Below are positions 1-25,154 of a stretch of 64,000 bases of DNA, piece after piece (the first letter of the stretch is position 1; each line of letters starts with the position of its first letter). The DNA is taken from the NCBI RefSeq assembly GCF_009377345.1, contig NZ_WBSL01000009.1, positions 18,002 to 82,001 of the forward strand, given 5' to 3'. The stretch is from Deinococcus terrestris (GTDB lineage: Bacteria > Deinococcota > Deinococci > Deinococcales > Deinococcaceae). The notes beneath the pieces were generated by a model. It saw only the letters and a list, made by a program, of their open reading frames with translations. It was not told the DNA's origin and did no database searches. The translations under genes and the position numbers were made by a program.

Positions 1-232
1 TGGACCCCACCCCCACCGCCCGCCAGAACCTCGGCTCGGCGCTGCTGGCCGCCTCACGGTATGCGGAGGCCGAGGCGATCTTGCGCGGGCTGACGGGCGA
101 GCAGCCGCGCAACGCGGAAGCCTGGTACCTGCTGGGCCTGAGCCTGCGCTCGCAGGGGCGTGAAGCCCAGGCCCGTCCTGCCCTGAAGACAGCCGCCGAC
201 CTCGGGCACCGCCGCGCGGCGGAGGCGCTGCG

Positions 233-236
<4 letters not shown>
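1..236 (+). CDS. TPR-repeat protein, 3' end only
   Basis: This is the C-terminal end of a gene that begins before the window; the frame runs from base 3 to a TGA at 234-236. The visible residues fit tetratricopeptide repeats: a first helix pair around NLGSALLAASRYAEAEAIL is followed by AEAWYLLGLSLRSQGREAQA, with the usual small residues and a final short helix. TPR arrays are protein-interaction scaffolds, so no enzymatic role is implied. The stop overlaps the start of the SPOR gene (ATGA), which implies translational coupling and one operon. Confidence 0.7.
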
Positions 237-2174
<1,938 letters not shown>

Positions 2175-2178
<4 letters not shown>

Positions 2179-2816
2179 AGAGACTATCCGCCCTCGCCCT
2201 GCTTGCTGGCCTCGCCCTCAGTGCGTGCGGAAGTGCGCCGGGGCAGCCTTCCGGGAACCGTGTTTCGGTGGGTGTCTATGCCGCCGATGCGGGCTCACAG
2301 GTGACCGTGACCCGAACCTACACCCCCGAAAAGATTGATGACAAGGGTAATGTTACCCCGGCCAGCGAGTCCTGGGCCGTAAGCGAGGCAGGACCCGTTG
2401 AATTTACCTTCATGTCGCGCCCGGGCTCGGACGCGATGTATATCACGGGCTGGCGCATCACCCGCTACGACTACAACGGCGAGGTGTCGGAGGAAGTCTC
2501 GGAATCCAACAAGGTGGACATCTTTGTGCCTTCCGGCTGGACCTGCCCGGAACGCGCGACGCTGCCGAGTTACCAGTCATGCCAGATGTACACGACAGAC
2601 GGCAAGATTCGCAGTGACGTGCAACCCGCCAACGGCCTGCCAACCTCTCCCCTACGCCTGAACTTCGCTGGGGCGCTGGTAGGTGAGGTGCAGCGGACTC
2701 TGGCCGGAGCCTACAGCGAGGTCAATATCGAGTTCACTGGCTACAGCAGCAACAATGAACCCGTGGTCGTCAAAGCCCAGCCTGTGCTGAGCCGCGCTTA
2801 CAAGGCAGGGAACTGA
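2175..2816 (+). CDS. Predicted lipoprotein of unknown function
   Basis: 213 aa. A lipoprotein signal peptide is clear: basic MKR, a hydrophobic stretch, then the lipobox LSAC with the modified Cys at about residue 18. The mature part looks like a beta-rich secreted domain with a Cys pair (WTCPERATLPSYQSCQ). No family recognised. It overlaps the rex stop by 4 bp (ATGA) and is the last gene before a strong hairpin, so it closes the TPR-SPOR-rex operon. Its base composition is slightly less GC-biased than its neighbours. Confidence 0.75.
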
Positions 2817-2834
2817 TCAGACAGACGACAATAT

Positions 2835-2869
2835 AAGGAGGCGGAGGCTGGCTTAGCCTCCGCCTCCTT
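2835..2869. terminator. Bidirectional intrinsic terminator
   Basis: A perfect 15-bp inverted repeat (2835-2849 with 2855-2869) with a 5-nt loop, followed by a T-rich run. It sits between the convergent lipoprotein gene and the nucleotidase gene and can end transcription from both sides. Confidence 0.9.
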
Positions 2870-2880
2870 TTGTTCTTCCC

Positions 2881-4765
<1,885 letters not shown>

Positions 4766-4776
<11 letters not shown>

Positions 4777-6073
4777 GCTCTCCAGAATACGGCGAAGGGT
4801 CAGGGGCGTGTGAAGGCGCCAGCGCCCCCGGTCCAAGATCGCGGGCCGCCCCCAGCCCCAGCAGGCCCAGCGTGAGGTCAAACTCGGCCAGCACGTTCCC
4901 CACGACCTCACGCACGCCCGCCTCTCCCGCTATGGCGAGCCCGTACACGTAGGGCCGCCCCAGCAGCACCGCCCGTGCCCCCAGCGCGAGGGCCTTCGCC
5001 ACGTCCGACCCGGTGCGGACCCCGCTGTCGAGGAGCACCGGGAGGCCCCCCGCCGCCGCGACCACGCCGGGCAGGGCGTCCAGCGCCGCGACCTCGCCGT
5101 CAATCTGCCGCCCGCCGTGGTTGGACACGATCAGGCCGTCTACCCCGCGCCGGACGGCCTCCCGCGCGTCGTCGGGGTGAAGGATGCCCTTGAGGAGGAT
5201 GGGCAGCCGGGTCCACTCGCGCAGGCGGCCCACGTCGTCCCAGGACAGGTCCGGGCGGGTGTAGGTGGCGGTGAAGCGGGCGGCGGCCGAGCGCATCTGG
5301 GCGGCACTCAGCCCGAAGGCGCGGCCCTTCGCGGCGAGGTCGGCCCCGGTACGCAGGAGCGCCGGGGTGCGCGGGGGCTGCACGGCGGGGGCGGGAAGCG
5401 GCGTGTCCAGCCGCGAGCGAAACACCGGGTCGCTGAGGTACTGCGCCAGTCCGCGCCCGCGCAGGAAGGGCAGGCTGCCGAGGTCCAGGTCGCGGGGCCG
5501 CCACCCCAGCAGCGTGGTATCCAGCGTGAGGACGACGGCCGCTGCCCCGCACGCCTCGGCCCGGCGCACGAAGGAGCGGGTCACCTCGTCGTCGGTGCCC
5601 CAGTAGAGCTGGAAGAAGCGGGGCGCGTCACCCATCGCCTTCGCGCACGTCTCCATCGGGACCGAGGCCTGCGACGAGAAGACGAAGGGGACGCGCTCGG
5701 CGGCGGCGGCGCGGGCGACGGCGAGGTCCGCCTGCGGGTGCGCGGCCTCCAGCACGCCGATGGGGGCGAGCAGCAGCGGCGAGGGGAGCGAGAGGCCCAG
5801 CAATTCCACCCCGAGGTCGCGTTCGCGGGTTCCACTGAGACGCCGGGGCATCAGCCGCACCCGCTCGAAGGCGGCGAGGTTGGCTCGCATGGTCCGCTCG
5901 GCCCCGGCGCCGCCCGCGACATAGGCGAAGTCGGCCGCGCTCATCTTGGCCTTGGCCGCCGCCTGAAGGCGTTCGGGAATCACGGGGACGGCGGGGCGCT
6001 CGCCGCCGAGGCCGCGGACATAGAGGCGCGTCTGCCGGGTGCGGCCCGGTCCGGCTGGGGGGTTCGTCGTCAT
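4766..6073 (-). CDS. FMN-dependent alpha-hydroxy-acid oxidase (lactate oxidase/monooxygenase-like)
   Basis: 435 aa from ATG 6073, which has a GGAGG seven bases upstream. The FMN_dh TIM-barrel signatures are present: [19 protein letters not shown] near the N-terminus, the active-site SNHGGRQ with the catalytic His in [14 protein letters not shown], and the phosphate-binding [20 protein letters not shown]. These enzymes oxidise L-2-hydroxy acids, typically L-lactate, to the keto acid using FMN. Whether this one uses oxygen or the respiratory chain cannot be told from the sequence. It is probably cotranscribed with the downstream nucleotidase gene (11-bp overlap). Confidence 0.85.
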
Positions 6074-6131
6074 GGGAGTGCCTCCGGGGGGATGTAGGGC
6101 AAAGCATAGCCGCCGGTGAAGGTGAGACGGG

Positions 6132-6159
6132 CCGACAATCCCTTCGCCCTGCCTATGCT
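6132..6159 (+). promoter_or_regulatory. Possible promoter of cfa
   Basis: A -10-like TATGCT at 6154-6159 lies about 16 bp after a -35-like CCGACA at 6132-6137. A 5' leader of roughly 40 nt carrying a GGAGG site would follow before the cfa ATG. Position and spacing are reasonable but the match is partial. Confidence 0.35.
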
Positions 6160-6202
6160 GGGCCAAGTTCCCCACATCCCTGCCCCATCTCCCGGAGGCC
6201 CC

Positions 6203-7615
<1,413 letters not shown>

Positions 7616-8261
7616 CTAGAGCGCCGCCACCAGCTGGGCGAACAGGGCGGGCATCGGCGGCACGCCAGTCCCATTCACCCACCCGAAGCGGCGGTCCCGC
7701 AGGGTCGCCCCCTCCCCCACCCCCATCCCACCGGGGAAACGGGGGCGGAGGTCGCTGAAGCCGGAAAGCTCGCGGGCACCGGGCAGCACCGCGAGCGCCC
7801 GCTCGACCTCCCGCGCGTGGCCGAAATGGAAGAGGTGGACCTCGCCGCCGTCCTCCCAGGCGAACCGGGCGGTCAGGTGGCTCAACGTGTCCAGCGAGCC
7901 GGGGGCCGCCACGTGGCGGGCCACCAGGCCGGGCCGCAGCCGCAGCGTGACCTCCAACGCCTCGCCCAGCGCCCCGAAACTGCCCACAAAGGGGCGGGTC
8001 AGGTCGTAGCCCTGCACGTTCTTGACGGTGCGTCCGCCCGCCCGCACCACCCGGCCGGAGGGTGCCCGGAAGGTCACGCCCAGCACGTCGGAGGCGAAGG
8101 GGAAGGTCTGTCCGAATCCCCCACGTGAGACGAGGCCACCCACGCCGCCGGGCAGCTCCACCGGGGGGAACGGCGGATAGAGGCCGGGGGGCAGAGCGGC
8201 ATAGACCTCCAGCAGCCCCGTGTCGCCGCTCACTGTGACCGTCTGGTCGCCGGGCGAGAGG

Positions 8262-8275
<14 letters not shown>
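7616..8275 (-). CDS. glcE: Glycolate oxidase subunit GlcE, short form
   Basis: 219 aa. Resembles the FAD-binding subunit Glc[34 protein letters not shown] and [20 protein letters not shown] are characteristic. It is much shorter than the roughly 350 aa of the E. coli protein, and the N-terminal PP-loop that normally helps bind FAD is missing; the frame starts at what would be the middle of that domain. It overlaps glcD by 14 bp and is the last gene of the glcF-glcD-glcE order. No missing piece is visible in another frame, since upstream sequence is glcD. Probably a reduced but retained subunit. Confidence 0.78.
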
Positions 8276-10987
<2,712 letters not shown>

Positions 10988-11096
10988 GGAGGGAAGGTAG
11001 CAGCTTTCAGCCGTCAGCACTCAGCCCCAGAACGCCCAAGCGTACCGCCTGAGCTGCTCAGGGCTGACTGCGCAACGCTGACGGCTGGCCCCTCCC

Positions 11097-11906
11097 CTAC
11101 CCCCGCCGCACCTGCGCCAGAATCCCCGCCGCGATCTCCTCCACGCTGGCGGAGGTGGTGTCGCGCACCGGAATGCCCACGCGGGAAAAGAGGCGCTCTG
11201 CCCGCCGGACCTCGTGCTCGCACTGCTCGAGGCTGGCGTAGCGGCTCCCGGCCTTGCGCTGGGTGCGGATGGCGTGCAGGCGGCGGGGGTCGATGGTCAG
11301 GCCGTGCAGCTTGGCGCGGTGGGCTTCCAGCGGCCGGGGCAGCGACTCGCGCTCGAAGTCGTCTTCCGCGAGGGGGTAATTACTCGCGCGGACTCCGTGC
11401 TGGAGGGCCAGGAAGAGGCTGGTGGGCGTCTTTCCGGCCCGCGAGACGCCGACCAGAATCACGTCCGAGAGGCCGTACTGCTTGTCGCCCACCCCGTCGT
11501 CGGTGGCGAGGGCGAAGTCGAGGGCGTCCATCCGGGCGAGGTAGCTCGTCTGATCGTGCATGTCGTGGTAGCGGCCCACGCTGCGGGCGGCGTTCACGCC
11601 GAATTCCTCCTCCAGCGCTGTAAGGCCCGGCCCCAGCAGGTCGAACAGCCGGGCGGGTGCGGCCTCCAGTTCGCGCAGCACGGCGGCCTCGGTGATGGTG
11701 GTGAAGATCAGCGGGCGCTCGCCCCGCTCGGCCAGGGCCGCCACCTCCCGCGTGACCTCCCGTGCCAGCGCCAGGGTAGAGACGAAGGAGCGCTGCACGT
11801 ACCGCAGCGGCTGGTCCGGAAAGTGGGCCAGCAGCGCCCGCGCGGTGGTCTCGGCAGTCAGTCCGGTGTGGTCGGAAACGATCAGGACGGTTCGGGAGGA
11901 GGTCAT
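11097..11906 (-). CDS. ppsR: PEP synthase regulatory protein (kinase/pyrophosphorylase, PpsR type)
   Basis: 269 aa from ATG 11906. DUF299 family: [24 protein letters not shown] at the N-terminus, the conserved MHDQ tetrad in [26 protein letters not shown], and a P-loop [11 protein letters not shown]. This family switches PEP synthase or pyruvate phosphate dikinase off by phosphorylating the Thr next to the catalytic His, and back on by phosphorolysis. The divergent neighbour ppsA is the obvious target. The 147-bp space between them should hold both promoters. Confidence 0.9.
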   Translation of the reverse strand: MTSSRTVLIVSDHTGLTAETTARALLAHFPDQPLRYVQRSFVSTLALAREVTREVAALAERGERPLIFTTITEAAVLRELEAAPARLFDLLGPGLTALEEEFGVNAARSVGRYHDMHDQTSYLARMDALDFALATDDGVGDKQYGLSDVILVGVSRAGKTPTSLFLALQHGVRASNYPLAEDDFERESLPRPLEAHRAKLHGLTIDPRRLHAIRTQRKAGSRYASLEQCEHEVRRAERLFSRVGIPVRDTTSASVEEIAAGILAQVRRG

Positions 11907-12053
11907 GGGGGCAGCGTGACACGCCGGGCGGGGGACCGTGTCACCCCAGATGGAACGCCCCGCCGGGGGCGGGCGGGGTAAGCTGGGAAGGTTCCACAAC
12001 ACCAACCCCCGCCGCTTCCACGCCGGGGCGCCCTACCAGAACGGAGAACGCGC

Positions 12054-14423
<2,370 letters not shown>

Positions 14424-14526
14424 GCACGGCCGCCTGAACCGCACTCTTGAGCCGAGGCCCTACCAGAGATGACGGGGCCTCGAACTACGTCACAAGTAGA
14501 GGCGGCTTGGCAAGGACGCGCCCCGC

Positions 14527-15723
14527 CTACTTCAGGTTCTCGGCGTTCACAATCTGAACCTTGGCGACCCGGGGCTGGAGCACGTCGTCGAAGCGCATGA
14601 TCAGCACGCGCGAGTTCATCCGTTCGCCGGTGTCCGAAAAGGCCACCGCGCCGGTGATGGTCGCGCAGCGGTCCTTGTCTGCCGCGAAGCACGCCGGGAG
14701 GTTGACCTTGCGGACGGCGGCGCTGACCTGTGCCCGGGTCGGGAGGGTCCGGGACGTGGAGGTCGCCTTGATCGCGTCCAGTAGCGCATTTGTCGCGTCA
14801 TAGGCGTAGAGGGCCACGCCGCTCGGCTTGGTCTTGTAGGCCGTCTGGTAGCGGCCAGCGAAGGTCGGCGCATTGGAAAAGGCGCTGAGCGGTCCAAAGA
14901 CGGTGCTGTACACGACGCCCGCGCCCGCGATGCCGGTGCGCTGAAGGAAACTCGGCGAGTCGAGGCCGTCGCCACCCATGAACGTCGCCGTGACACCTGC
15001 CGCCCGCAGCGCCTTGACGAGTTGCGATCCGGTATCGTCGGTGCCCCCGAAGTACACGACGGGGGCTCCACTGGCCTTGACCCTCTTGACCACCTCGGCA
15101 ATCTGGGTAGGGGTCGAGGCCCCGGCGTAGGCGGCCACGTTCACCTTGCGCTTCTTGAGGTTGCTCATCAGCGCCCGCGTCAGGCCGTTGCCGTAAGCCG
15201 TGTTGTCGGAGATCACGTACACCGACCCAGCCTTCAGCTCGTCGTCGATAAAGGCCGCCGCTGCGACGCCCTGCGCGGCATCCGGGGCCACCACCCGGTT
15301 GAAATGGGTCCAGGCATTCTGGGTGAGTTGATCGCCCGTGCTCGCGGGCGAGATCATCGCCAGCCGCGCGGGGCCGAACGCCTGCGCGACCACGTTGGTC
15401 ACGCTGGAATTCAGTGCCCCGACCACCCCCAGCACGCTCCGGTCGGCCACGATGCTCCGGGCGATCTGCGGGGCGAGCGACGCTGACGCCTGATCGTCGT
15501 AGGGCACCAGCACGAGGTTGTGTCCCAGCGCCTGAAACGCCTTAACCTGCTCCTGCACGGCCAGTTCTGCCCCGCGCTTGACCTCGGTGCCGATGGGAGT
15601 GAGACTGCCACTCAGCGGGCTGATGGTCGCGATCTTGATGGTCGCGGCCTCCGCCCCTCCAACCAGCAGCATCCCAGAAACGAAGGCGACTTCGAACCGC
15701 TTCCTGCTCCTTGCTTTGGGCAT
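14527..15723 (-). CDS. Branched-chain amino acid type ABC transporter substrate-binding protein (orphan)
   Basis: 398 aa. A signal peptide ends near GAEAA (residues about 10-27), and the rest is a type I periplasmic binding protein of the LivJ/LivK kind: [84 protein letters not shown]. It should bind an amino acid or similar ligand outside the membrane. No permease or ATPase gene is adjacent, so its transporter must be elsewhere. A TACTGT box five bases before the ATG (15729-15734) fits a leaderless promoter. The 103 bp between it and ppsA hold only a weak 7-bp hairpin. Confidence 0.85.
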   Translation of the reverse strand: MPKARSRKRFEVAFVSGMLLVGGAEAATIKIATISPLSGSLTPIGTEVKRGAELAVQEQVKAFQALGHNLVLVPYDDQASASLAPQIARSIVADRSVLGVVGALNSSVTNVVAQAFGPARLAMISPASTGDQLTQNAWTHFNRVVAPDAAQGVAAAAFIDDELKAGSVYVISDNTAYGNGLTRALMSNLKKRKVNVAAYAGASTPTQIAEVVKRVKASGAPVVYFGGTDDTGSQLVKALRAAGVTATFMGGDGLDSPSFLQRTGIAGAGVVYSTVFGPLSAFSNAPTFAGRYQTAYKTKPSGVALYAYDATNALLDAIKATSTSRTLPTRAQVSAAVRKVNLPACFAADKDRCATITGAVAFSDTGERMNSRVLIMRFDDVLQPRVAKVQIVNAENLK

Positions 15724-15776
15724 GTCTCACAGTAAGTCCCCCGGATCACACCGCTCTTACACCGGGACACCCCCCG

Positions 15777-16868
15777 TCAGGGTGCCTCTCCTGCACCCAA
15801 CTCCCCGAACAGCGTCGGGGGCGGCTCGGTGGGCGGCCCCAGCCCGGAAGCAGTAATGCCCACGAGCCGCACGCCCCGCCCACCGATCAGCTCAGCGGTC
15901 ACGAGGCGAGCGGCGGTGCGGGCGAGCGTGGCCCCGTCGCGCACCGCATAGGGCAGGGTCACCCGGCGGGTCACCACCGAGCGGTCGTCGAGCTTGAGCT
16001 TGAGGACGACGACCCGCCCGGCTAGGCCCGCCCGCGCGAGCCGCTCCTCGACCGCCCGCGCCAGGGGCGGCAGGACGGCGCGGACGGCCTCGACGCCGCG
16101 CAGGTCGTCCGCGTAGGTTTCCTCGGTGCCGACCGACACCGGGGCGCGGTCCGGCTCGACCGGGCGGTCGTCCTCGCCCCGGGCGATGCGGGCGAAGTGT
16201 TCCCCCACCCGCCCGAACCACGCGGCGAGGTGGGCAGGAGGCGTGCGCCGCAGGTCGGCCCCGGTGTGGATGCCGTGGGCGGCGAGTTTGGCGGCGGTGG
16301 CCGGGCCGATGCCGTGGAAGGCGGAGGTCGGCAGCGAGGCCAGCAGTGTGTCCGCCTGCGCGGGCAGCAGCACAGTCAGGCCGTCGGGCTTGTTCAGGCC
16401 GCTCGCGAGCTTGGCGAGGAACTTGTTCACGCTGACACCCGCCGTGGCGGTCAACCCGGTGGCCGCCCGAATCTCGGCGCGGATGCCCTGGGCGATGCGG
16501 GTCGCACTCGGTCCACCCCGCAGCGGCGCGGTCACGTCGAGGTAAGCCTCGTCCAGCGCGAGCGGCTCGACTAGGGGGGTGTAGCCCCGGAACACCTCAC
16601 GGACCTGGGCGCTCACCTCGCGGTAGGCGTCGAACCTCGGCTCCACGACGACCAGCCCCGGACAGCGTTCCAGCGCCCGGTACAGCGGCATCGCGCTGCG
16701 GACCCCGAAGGGGCGTGCCTCGTAGCTCGCCGTCAGGACCACGCTGCGTTTGCCGCCCCAGGCGACCGCGACGGGTTGAGCACGCAGCCGGGGATCGTCA
16801 CGCTGCTCCACGGACGCGTAAAAGGCGTCCATGTCCACGTGGATGATCTTGCGCGGCGGCTCTCCCAC
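15777..16868 (-). CDS. dinB: DNA polymerase IV (Y family)
   Basis: 363 aa from GTG 16868; the open frame further upstream lies inside the neighbouring gene and matches nothing. The family signatures are intact: KIIHVDMDAFYASVEQ with the first metal Asp, the LDEAYLDVT motif carrying the other two acidic metal ligands, the helix-hairpin-helix region (FHGIGPATAAKLAAHGI), and a little-finger domain. It copies damaged DNA with low fidelity. It is in the same direction as, and 16 bp from, the methyltransferase gene. Confidence 0.93.
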   Translation of the reverse strand: MGEPPRKIIHVDMDAFYASVEQRDDPRLRAQPVAVAWGGKRSVVLTASYEARPFGVRSAMPLYRALERCPGLVVVEPRFDAYREVSAQVREVFRGYTPLVEPLALDEAYLDVTAPLRGGPSATRIAQGIRAEIRAATGLTATAGVSVNKFLAKLASGLNKPDGLTVLLPAQADTLLASLPTSAFHGIGPATAAKLAAHGIHTGADLRRTPPAHLAAWFGRVGEHFARIARGEDDRPVEPDRAPVSVGTEETYADDLRGVEAVRAVLPPLARAVEERLARAGLAGRVVVLKLKLDDRSVVTRRVTLPYAVRDGATLARTAARLVTAELIGGRGVRLVGITASGLGPPTEPPPTLFGELGAGEAP

Positions 16869-16884
16869 GCCCCCGAGTCTAGGC

Positions 16885-18093
<1,209 letters not shown>

Positions 18094-18182
18094 CGGGAGG
18101 CAGGGTAGCGCAGGGGGGGTGAGGGGAATGGGAGCGCCCCACCACCCCGCGCAAATGCGCCACATGAGAGCGGGCTTTCCCC

Positions 18183-18188
18183 TAGGCT
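18183..18188 (+). promoter_or_regulatory. Leaderless-type -10 box
   Basis: TAGGCT ends six bases before the GTG start at 18195. That spacing leaves no room for a ribosome binding site and matches the leaderless TANNNT layout. No convincing -35 is visible. Confidence 0.45.
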
Positions 18189-18194
18189 CGGGGG

Positions 18195-19037
18195 GTGAAG
18201 ACCAACTTCTGTCTGCCTCTCCTGGGTTCTGCCCTGCTGCTTGCCTCGTGCGGCGGAGGAACTCCGCAACCTGCCACAGACCGCACGGCGCCCACCGTCA
18301 GCCTCAATGCCGCCCAGAGCGGCACGACCGTCAATCTCACGGCCAGCGCCAGCGATAACGTCGGCGTGACGCGGGTGGAGTTCTACCGGGGCGAGACCCT
18401 GATTTACACGGACACCGACGCGCCATACACCTCTAGCTTCGCTGTCACCAGCAGCGACAACGGCCAGCTCAACGTGAGTGCGCGGGCCTACGACGCGGCC
18501 GGTAACCAGGGCTGGGCCGTGGCAGATAGCAGCACCGGGCAGATCATTCAGGGGGGAGCCATGATCCTCTTTGACGAGTTGCAAAACTCGGGCCGCACGG
18601 TGGCGATTGGCGCCTACACCAACGACGCGCAGACCCAGACGGGAGCGAGCCTACTCGGCCCCATCACGGCAGCGGGCGAACTGGAGACCTTCTTCTCCTA
18701 CGATCTGAATGCCGATGATCCGCGTGCCTATCTGGTGGCGAGCGACGACGACGGGCGCCTGGAAAACTACGAGGGCGACCCCACCTTCTTCGGCGCAGGT
18801 GCCCTTGTTGACCGGGTCACCCAGCAGCCTAACCGAGCAGTCTATGTCGCCCTCGTGCAGGTGAGCAGCGATGTACCCAACGAGCTGACCGCACAGGCTG
18901 CCGCCAAGACGGACGCCCGCGCCCTGGCCGCCCAGACTGTTCAGCGCCAGTTCCGCACTGGGGCGAACCTCCAGGCCCAGGCTTTGGAGGTGTCCGGCAT
19001 CCGGCAGCAAGCCCTGAACCTCCTCGAACGCCGCTAA
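18195..19037 (+). CDS. Lipoprotein with a bacterial Ig-like domain
   Basis: 280 aa from GTG 18195. The signal peptide ends at the lipobox LLASC (Cys about residue 19). Residues about 35-110 form an Ig-like domain of the kind found in adhesins and glycosidases ([45 protein letters not shown]). The remaining 160 residues are not recognised and end in an Ala/Gln-rich helical stretch. It stands alone with its own promoter and terminator. Function unknown; a cell-surface role is likely. Confidence 0.78.
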   Translation: MKTNFCLPLLGSALLLASCGGGTPQPATDRTAPTVSLNAAQSGTTVNLTASASDNVGVTRVEFYRGETLIYTDTDAPYTSSFAVTSSDNGQLNVSARAYDAAGNQGWAVADSSTGQIIQGGAMILFDELQNSGRTVAIGAYTNDAQTQTGASLLGPITAAGELETFFSYDLNADDPRAYLVASDDDGRLENYEGDPTFFGAGALVDRVTQQPNRAVYVALVQVSSDVPNELTAQAAAKTDARALAAQTVQRQFRTGANLQAQALEVSGIRQQALNLLERR

Positions 19038-19046
19038 GTTTCAGCG

Positions 19047-19080
19047 AAGAGGGCGACTCCGTGCGTGGAGTCGCCCTCTT
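19047..19080. terminator. Bidirectional intrinsic terminator
   Basis: A perfect 14-bp stem (19047-19060 with 19067-19080) and 6-nt loop sits between the convergent lipoprotein and fadA genes. Confidence 0.88.
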
Positions 19081-19094
19081 GCCATTCTCCAACC

Positions 19095-20306
<1,212 letters not shown>

Positions 20307-20332
20307 AGTTATTACTCCTTACTTCGGTTACT

Positions 20333-21292
20333 CTAGCTCTCCGGCAGGTGTTTCGATAGGACTTGGCTCATATTCAGGATTGAATGCGACGGAACAACAA
20401 CGTCAAATTCAACAAACTTAGTACTTTCAATGTGTTCTGATCCTATATCTGCATCGTCATCAATAAGAACTAAAGCTCCGTAGAAGTCAAATATTCTTAC
20501 GTAGATAGCCTTGGCTGGTTGCCCTATGATGGCTATCAGATGGTCGGATTTCACGAAGTCGAAGATGTCCCTAAACTTGCTTAAAAAGTCCATCTGCCCT
20601 CGCAGCTTGAGTTCAGCAAGGTCGCTTAAGTTAGCTGAGGGATTCATAATAAATTTTCTGAGGCGCTTACTGCTTTCCGATTGTATGTAATCGCTACCAA
20701 GTTCCTCAGAAGCGATTTCGTACACTATTTTGAGAACCGCTTGGTCTATACCTATCAAATTTATGGTGTGGGTAAAACTAACCTCGGGATTCTCCGTCGA
20801 TCTGTGTATAGGTGTGACACTTGCTGGGTCCATTTCAAGACCCTTTTTCAGCATTCTAGCGGCAATCTTTTCCAGAATTTCGGGAAGCTCAACTTCTTTG
20901 GTTGCATCAAGAGATATGGCAACACGCTGAGCGCCATTTTCATCTGTGTAGTATTTGACGTTTGTATCGAGAATAAGCTTCCCTGGCGCCTCTTCCCCAA
21001 TCTCCCACTTGATACCTACGTTTGGATCACTCACTAACTTTCCATATGAGAGGGGGTGCTTCAGGTTTTTTCTTCTGCCGGTCAAACCTTTCTGGAAGCG
21101 AACGATCTCCACCAGAAAGTTTGAGACAAGGTGGACATCAACCTTTGAACCAAGATAGCTGTTACAATCTTTGCAAACACGCCTAATCACCAAGCTGCCA
21201 CCAATAGCATCAGGAATTATATGCTCATCAGTAAGTTCTTGGAAAAAGTTTAGGCAAAAAATGCACTGCTGCCCAGGTGGGGAATCTGTCAT
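20333..21292 (-). CDS. HNH-type endonuclease-like protein, AT-rich, probably acquired
   Basis: 319 aa from ATG 21292, which overlaps the hydrolase stop (ATGA) and has GGAGG upstream. The N-terminus carries a zinc-finger HNH-like motif: CIFC at residues about 12-15, then [13 protein letters not shown], then [13 protein letters not shown], as in the HNH_5 group. The rest is not recognised. The gene is strikingly AT-rich compared with every neighbour in the left 44 kb, with rare codons for this genome (TTA, ATA, AGA), so it was probably acquired recently. It lies between the hydrolase and fadA. Family members occur in phage and defence settings; a defence role is only a guess. Confidence 0.72.
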   Translation of the reverse strand: MTDSPPGQQCIFCLNFFQELTDEHIIPDAIGGSLVIRRVCKDCNSYLGSKVDVHLVSNFLVEIVRFQKGLTGRRKNLKHPLSYGKLVSDPNVGIKWEIGEEAPGKLILDTNVKYYTDENGAQRVAISLDATKEVELPEILEKIAARMLKKGLEMDPASVTPIHRSTENPEVSFTHTINLIGIDQAVLKIVYEIASEELGSDYIQSESSKRLRKFIMNPSANLSDLAELKLRGQMDFLSKFRDIFDFVKSDHLIAIIGQPAKAIYVRIFDFYGALVLIDDDADIGSEHIESTKFVEFDVVVPSHSILNMSQVLSKHLPES

Positions 21293-22470
21293 ACCTTCAC
21301 CTCCTCCAACACAAGCGCCACAAACCTCTCCAACGCCGCGTCGTACCCCGCCGGGTCGAGGTTCCAGCAGCGGATGTGCTTGGCTCCCTCGACCCGGTGG
21401 TACTCCACCAGATCGGGGCGGGCGGCGGCGAGGGCGTCGGCCTGCCCCACCGGAATGGTGCGGTCGCGGGTGCCGTGCCACAGGAGGATGGGCACCTTGA
21501 AACCAGGGGCGGCCCTGATCTGGTCCACCGCGTCGAAGTCCTGCCCGGAGCGGCGGGTGACGACGTACTGCACGAAGGTCGCCACATGCCGCGCCACGAA
21601 GGGCGGCAGGCCGTACCGCTGCCCCTGCCAGCGGATGGTCGCTCGCCAGTCGAGCACCGGGCAGTCGAGCATCACGCCCAGGACGGGGAGGGGGAACGGC
21701 TCGTGCTTGTCACGCAACACGCTCAGGACGATGTTGCCGCCCATCGAAAAGCCGTACAGCACCGCCCGCCGGTAGCCCGCTTCCTTCGCCCACTCCAGGG
21801 CAGCGAGCACGTCCTCGGCCTCCTCGTCGCCCAGGGTGTGATAGCCGTTCCCGGAGCGCGGGGCACCGAAGGCATTGCGGAAGGTGACGAAGAGGGACCC
21901 CGCGCCTGTGCGCCGCAACGCCGGAAGCATCCTGAGCGCCTGCGAACGCTGGCCGCCGTGCCCGTGGACGACGATCACGATGGCGTCGCGCTCGCCCGAG
22001 ACAGGCGGGATGTGCCAGGCGGGCATGTCTCCCAGCGGCGTGCTGATGGCCGTGTTCTCGTACTCCACGCCCAGTTGCGCCGGGGTGCCGTTGTAGACGA
22101 AGGAGGACACCCACGCGAGGGCGCCGTTCGGCAGCACGCCGCGCTCCTCCTGAACCTCGCGCCGCACGAGCGTCCCCGCGATCTTCGCCGGACCCAGGAT
22201 CGCGTGCCCCCGGTTGGGCCGCAGCGGCACGATGCCGATGACCCCGCGTGAGAGGGTTTCCGGCGAGGCGGGCAGGTAGACCGAGTTCCCCCGCCGCCCC
22301 ACCGGCACGAACGCCCCCTTCACCCAGCGCGTCTTGGACCGCAGGGTGATCTCGGCGCCGACGAAGGCCCCGACCGCCAGCAGGGCGGCGTAGCCCAGGG
22401 CGGCCCAGGCGGCGACACGGCGCTTGCGGACGTGGCGCAGACGGTCAGGGATAGAGAAACGTCGTTGCAT
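21289..22470 (-). CDS. Membrane-anchored alpha/beta hydrolase
   Basis: 393 aa from ATG 22470. An N-terminal transmembrane helix ([21 protein letters not shown]) follows a basic start, so the enzyme faces outward. The hydrolase fold shows the oxyanion strand [13 protein letters not shown], the nucleophile elbow YGFSMGGN (Ser), an Asp in [15 protein letters not shown], and a His in [10 protein letters not shown], completing a catalytic triad. The substrate is unknown; esterase or acyl hydrolase activity is plausible given the neighbouring beta-oxidation genes. Confidence 0.82.
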   Translation of the reverse strand: MQRRFSIPDRLRHVRKRRVAAWAALGYAALLAVGAFVGAEITLRSKTRWVKGAFVPVGRRGNSVYLPASPETLSRGVIGIVPLRPNRGHAILGPAKIAGTLVRREVQEERGVLPNGALAWVSSFVYNGTPAQLGVEYENTAISTPLGDMPAWHIPPVSGERDAIVIVVHGHGGQRSQALRMLPALRRTGAGSLFVTFRNAFGAPRSGNGYHTLGDEEAEDVLAALEWAKEAGYRRAVLYGFSMGGNIVLSVLRDKHEPFPLPVLGVMLDCPVLDWRATIRWQGQRYGLPPFVARHVATFVQYVVTRRSGQDFDAVDQIRAAPGFKVPILLWHGTRDRTIPVGQADALAAARPDLVEYHRVEGAKHIRCWNLDPAGYDAALERFVALVLEEVKV

Positions 22471-22704
22471 CACTGGTCCTGTAGACAGGCGAATGGGGGA
22501 AGGGGCATGAGTTCTCTCGATATTCCCCTCCTTGTGGGGGACTCGCAGAGCTGCTTGCAGAGGGACGGGGAGGGGCCGGACGCCAGAGGCAACCACGCTG
22601 TTTTACCGAGGAAGTGGCCTTCGACGCCGTGCCCGTTCACCCCCTCCCAGCCTCCCCCCTCGAGGGGGAGGAGCAAAAGACCTCGACCTCCCTCTGCCCG
22701 ACCA
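22471..22704. repeat. Intergenic region with a GC-rich inverted repeat
   Basis: 234 bp between fadN and the hydrolase with no gene. It contains a hairpin of CTCCCCC and GGGGGAG at 22652-22670 around a TCGA centre, and a similar short C-run/G-run pair near 22525-22545. The C-run/G-run style resembles the interior of the MITE-like repeat at 37,600, so it may be part of a dispersed small repeat. No T-run follows, so it is not a standard terminator. Confidence 0.4.
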
Positions 22705-25053
<2,349 letters not shown>

Positions 25054-25154
25054 GTGACCTCCTGCGGTGAGGCTCGAAATTCTTGAACTCGGTCCAAAGG
25101 TTAGGGGCCGCCGGGGCGTTTGTCCACCGCCGGGGCCACAGAGCGAAAGGTGGG

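Noticed and set aside
14424..14526. Terminator after ppsA
   Set aside because: Only a 7-bp GAGGCCC/GGGCCTC pair with a 14-nt loop and no T-run.
14527..15723. Start of an ABC transporter operon
   Set aside because: Neighbours are ppsA and dinB; no permease or ATPase nearby.
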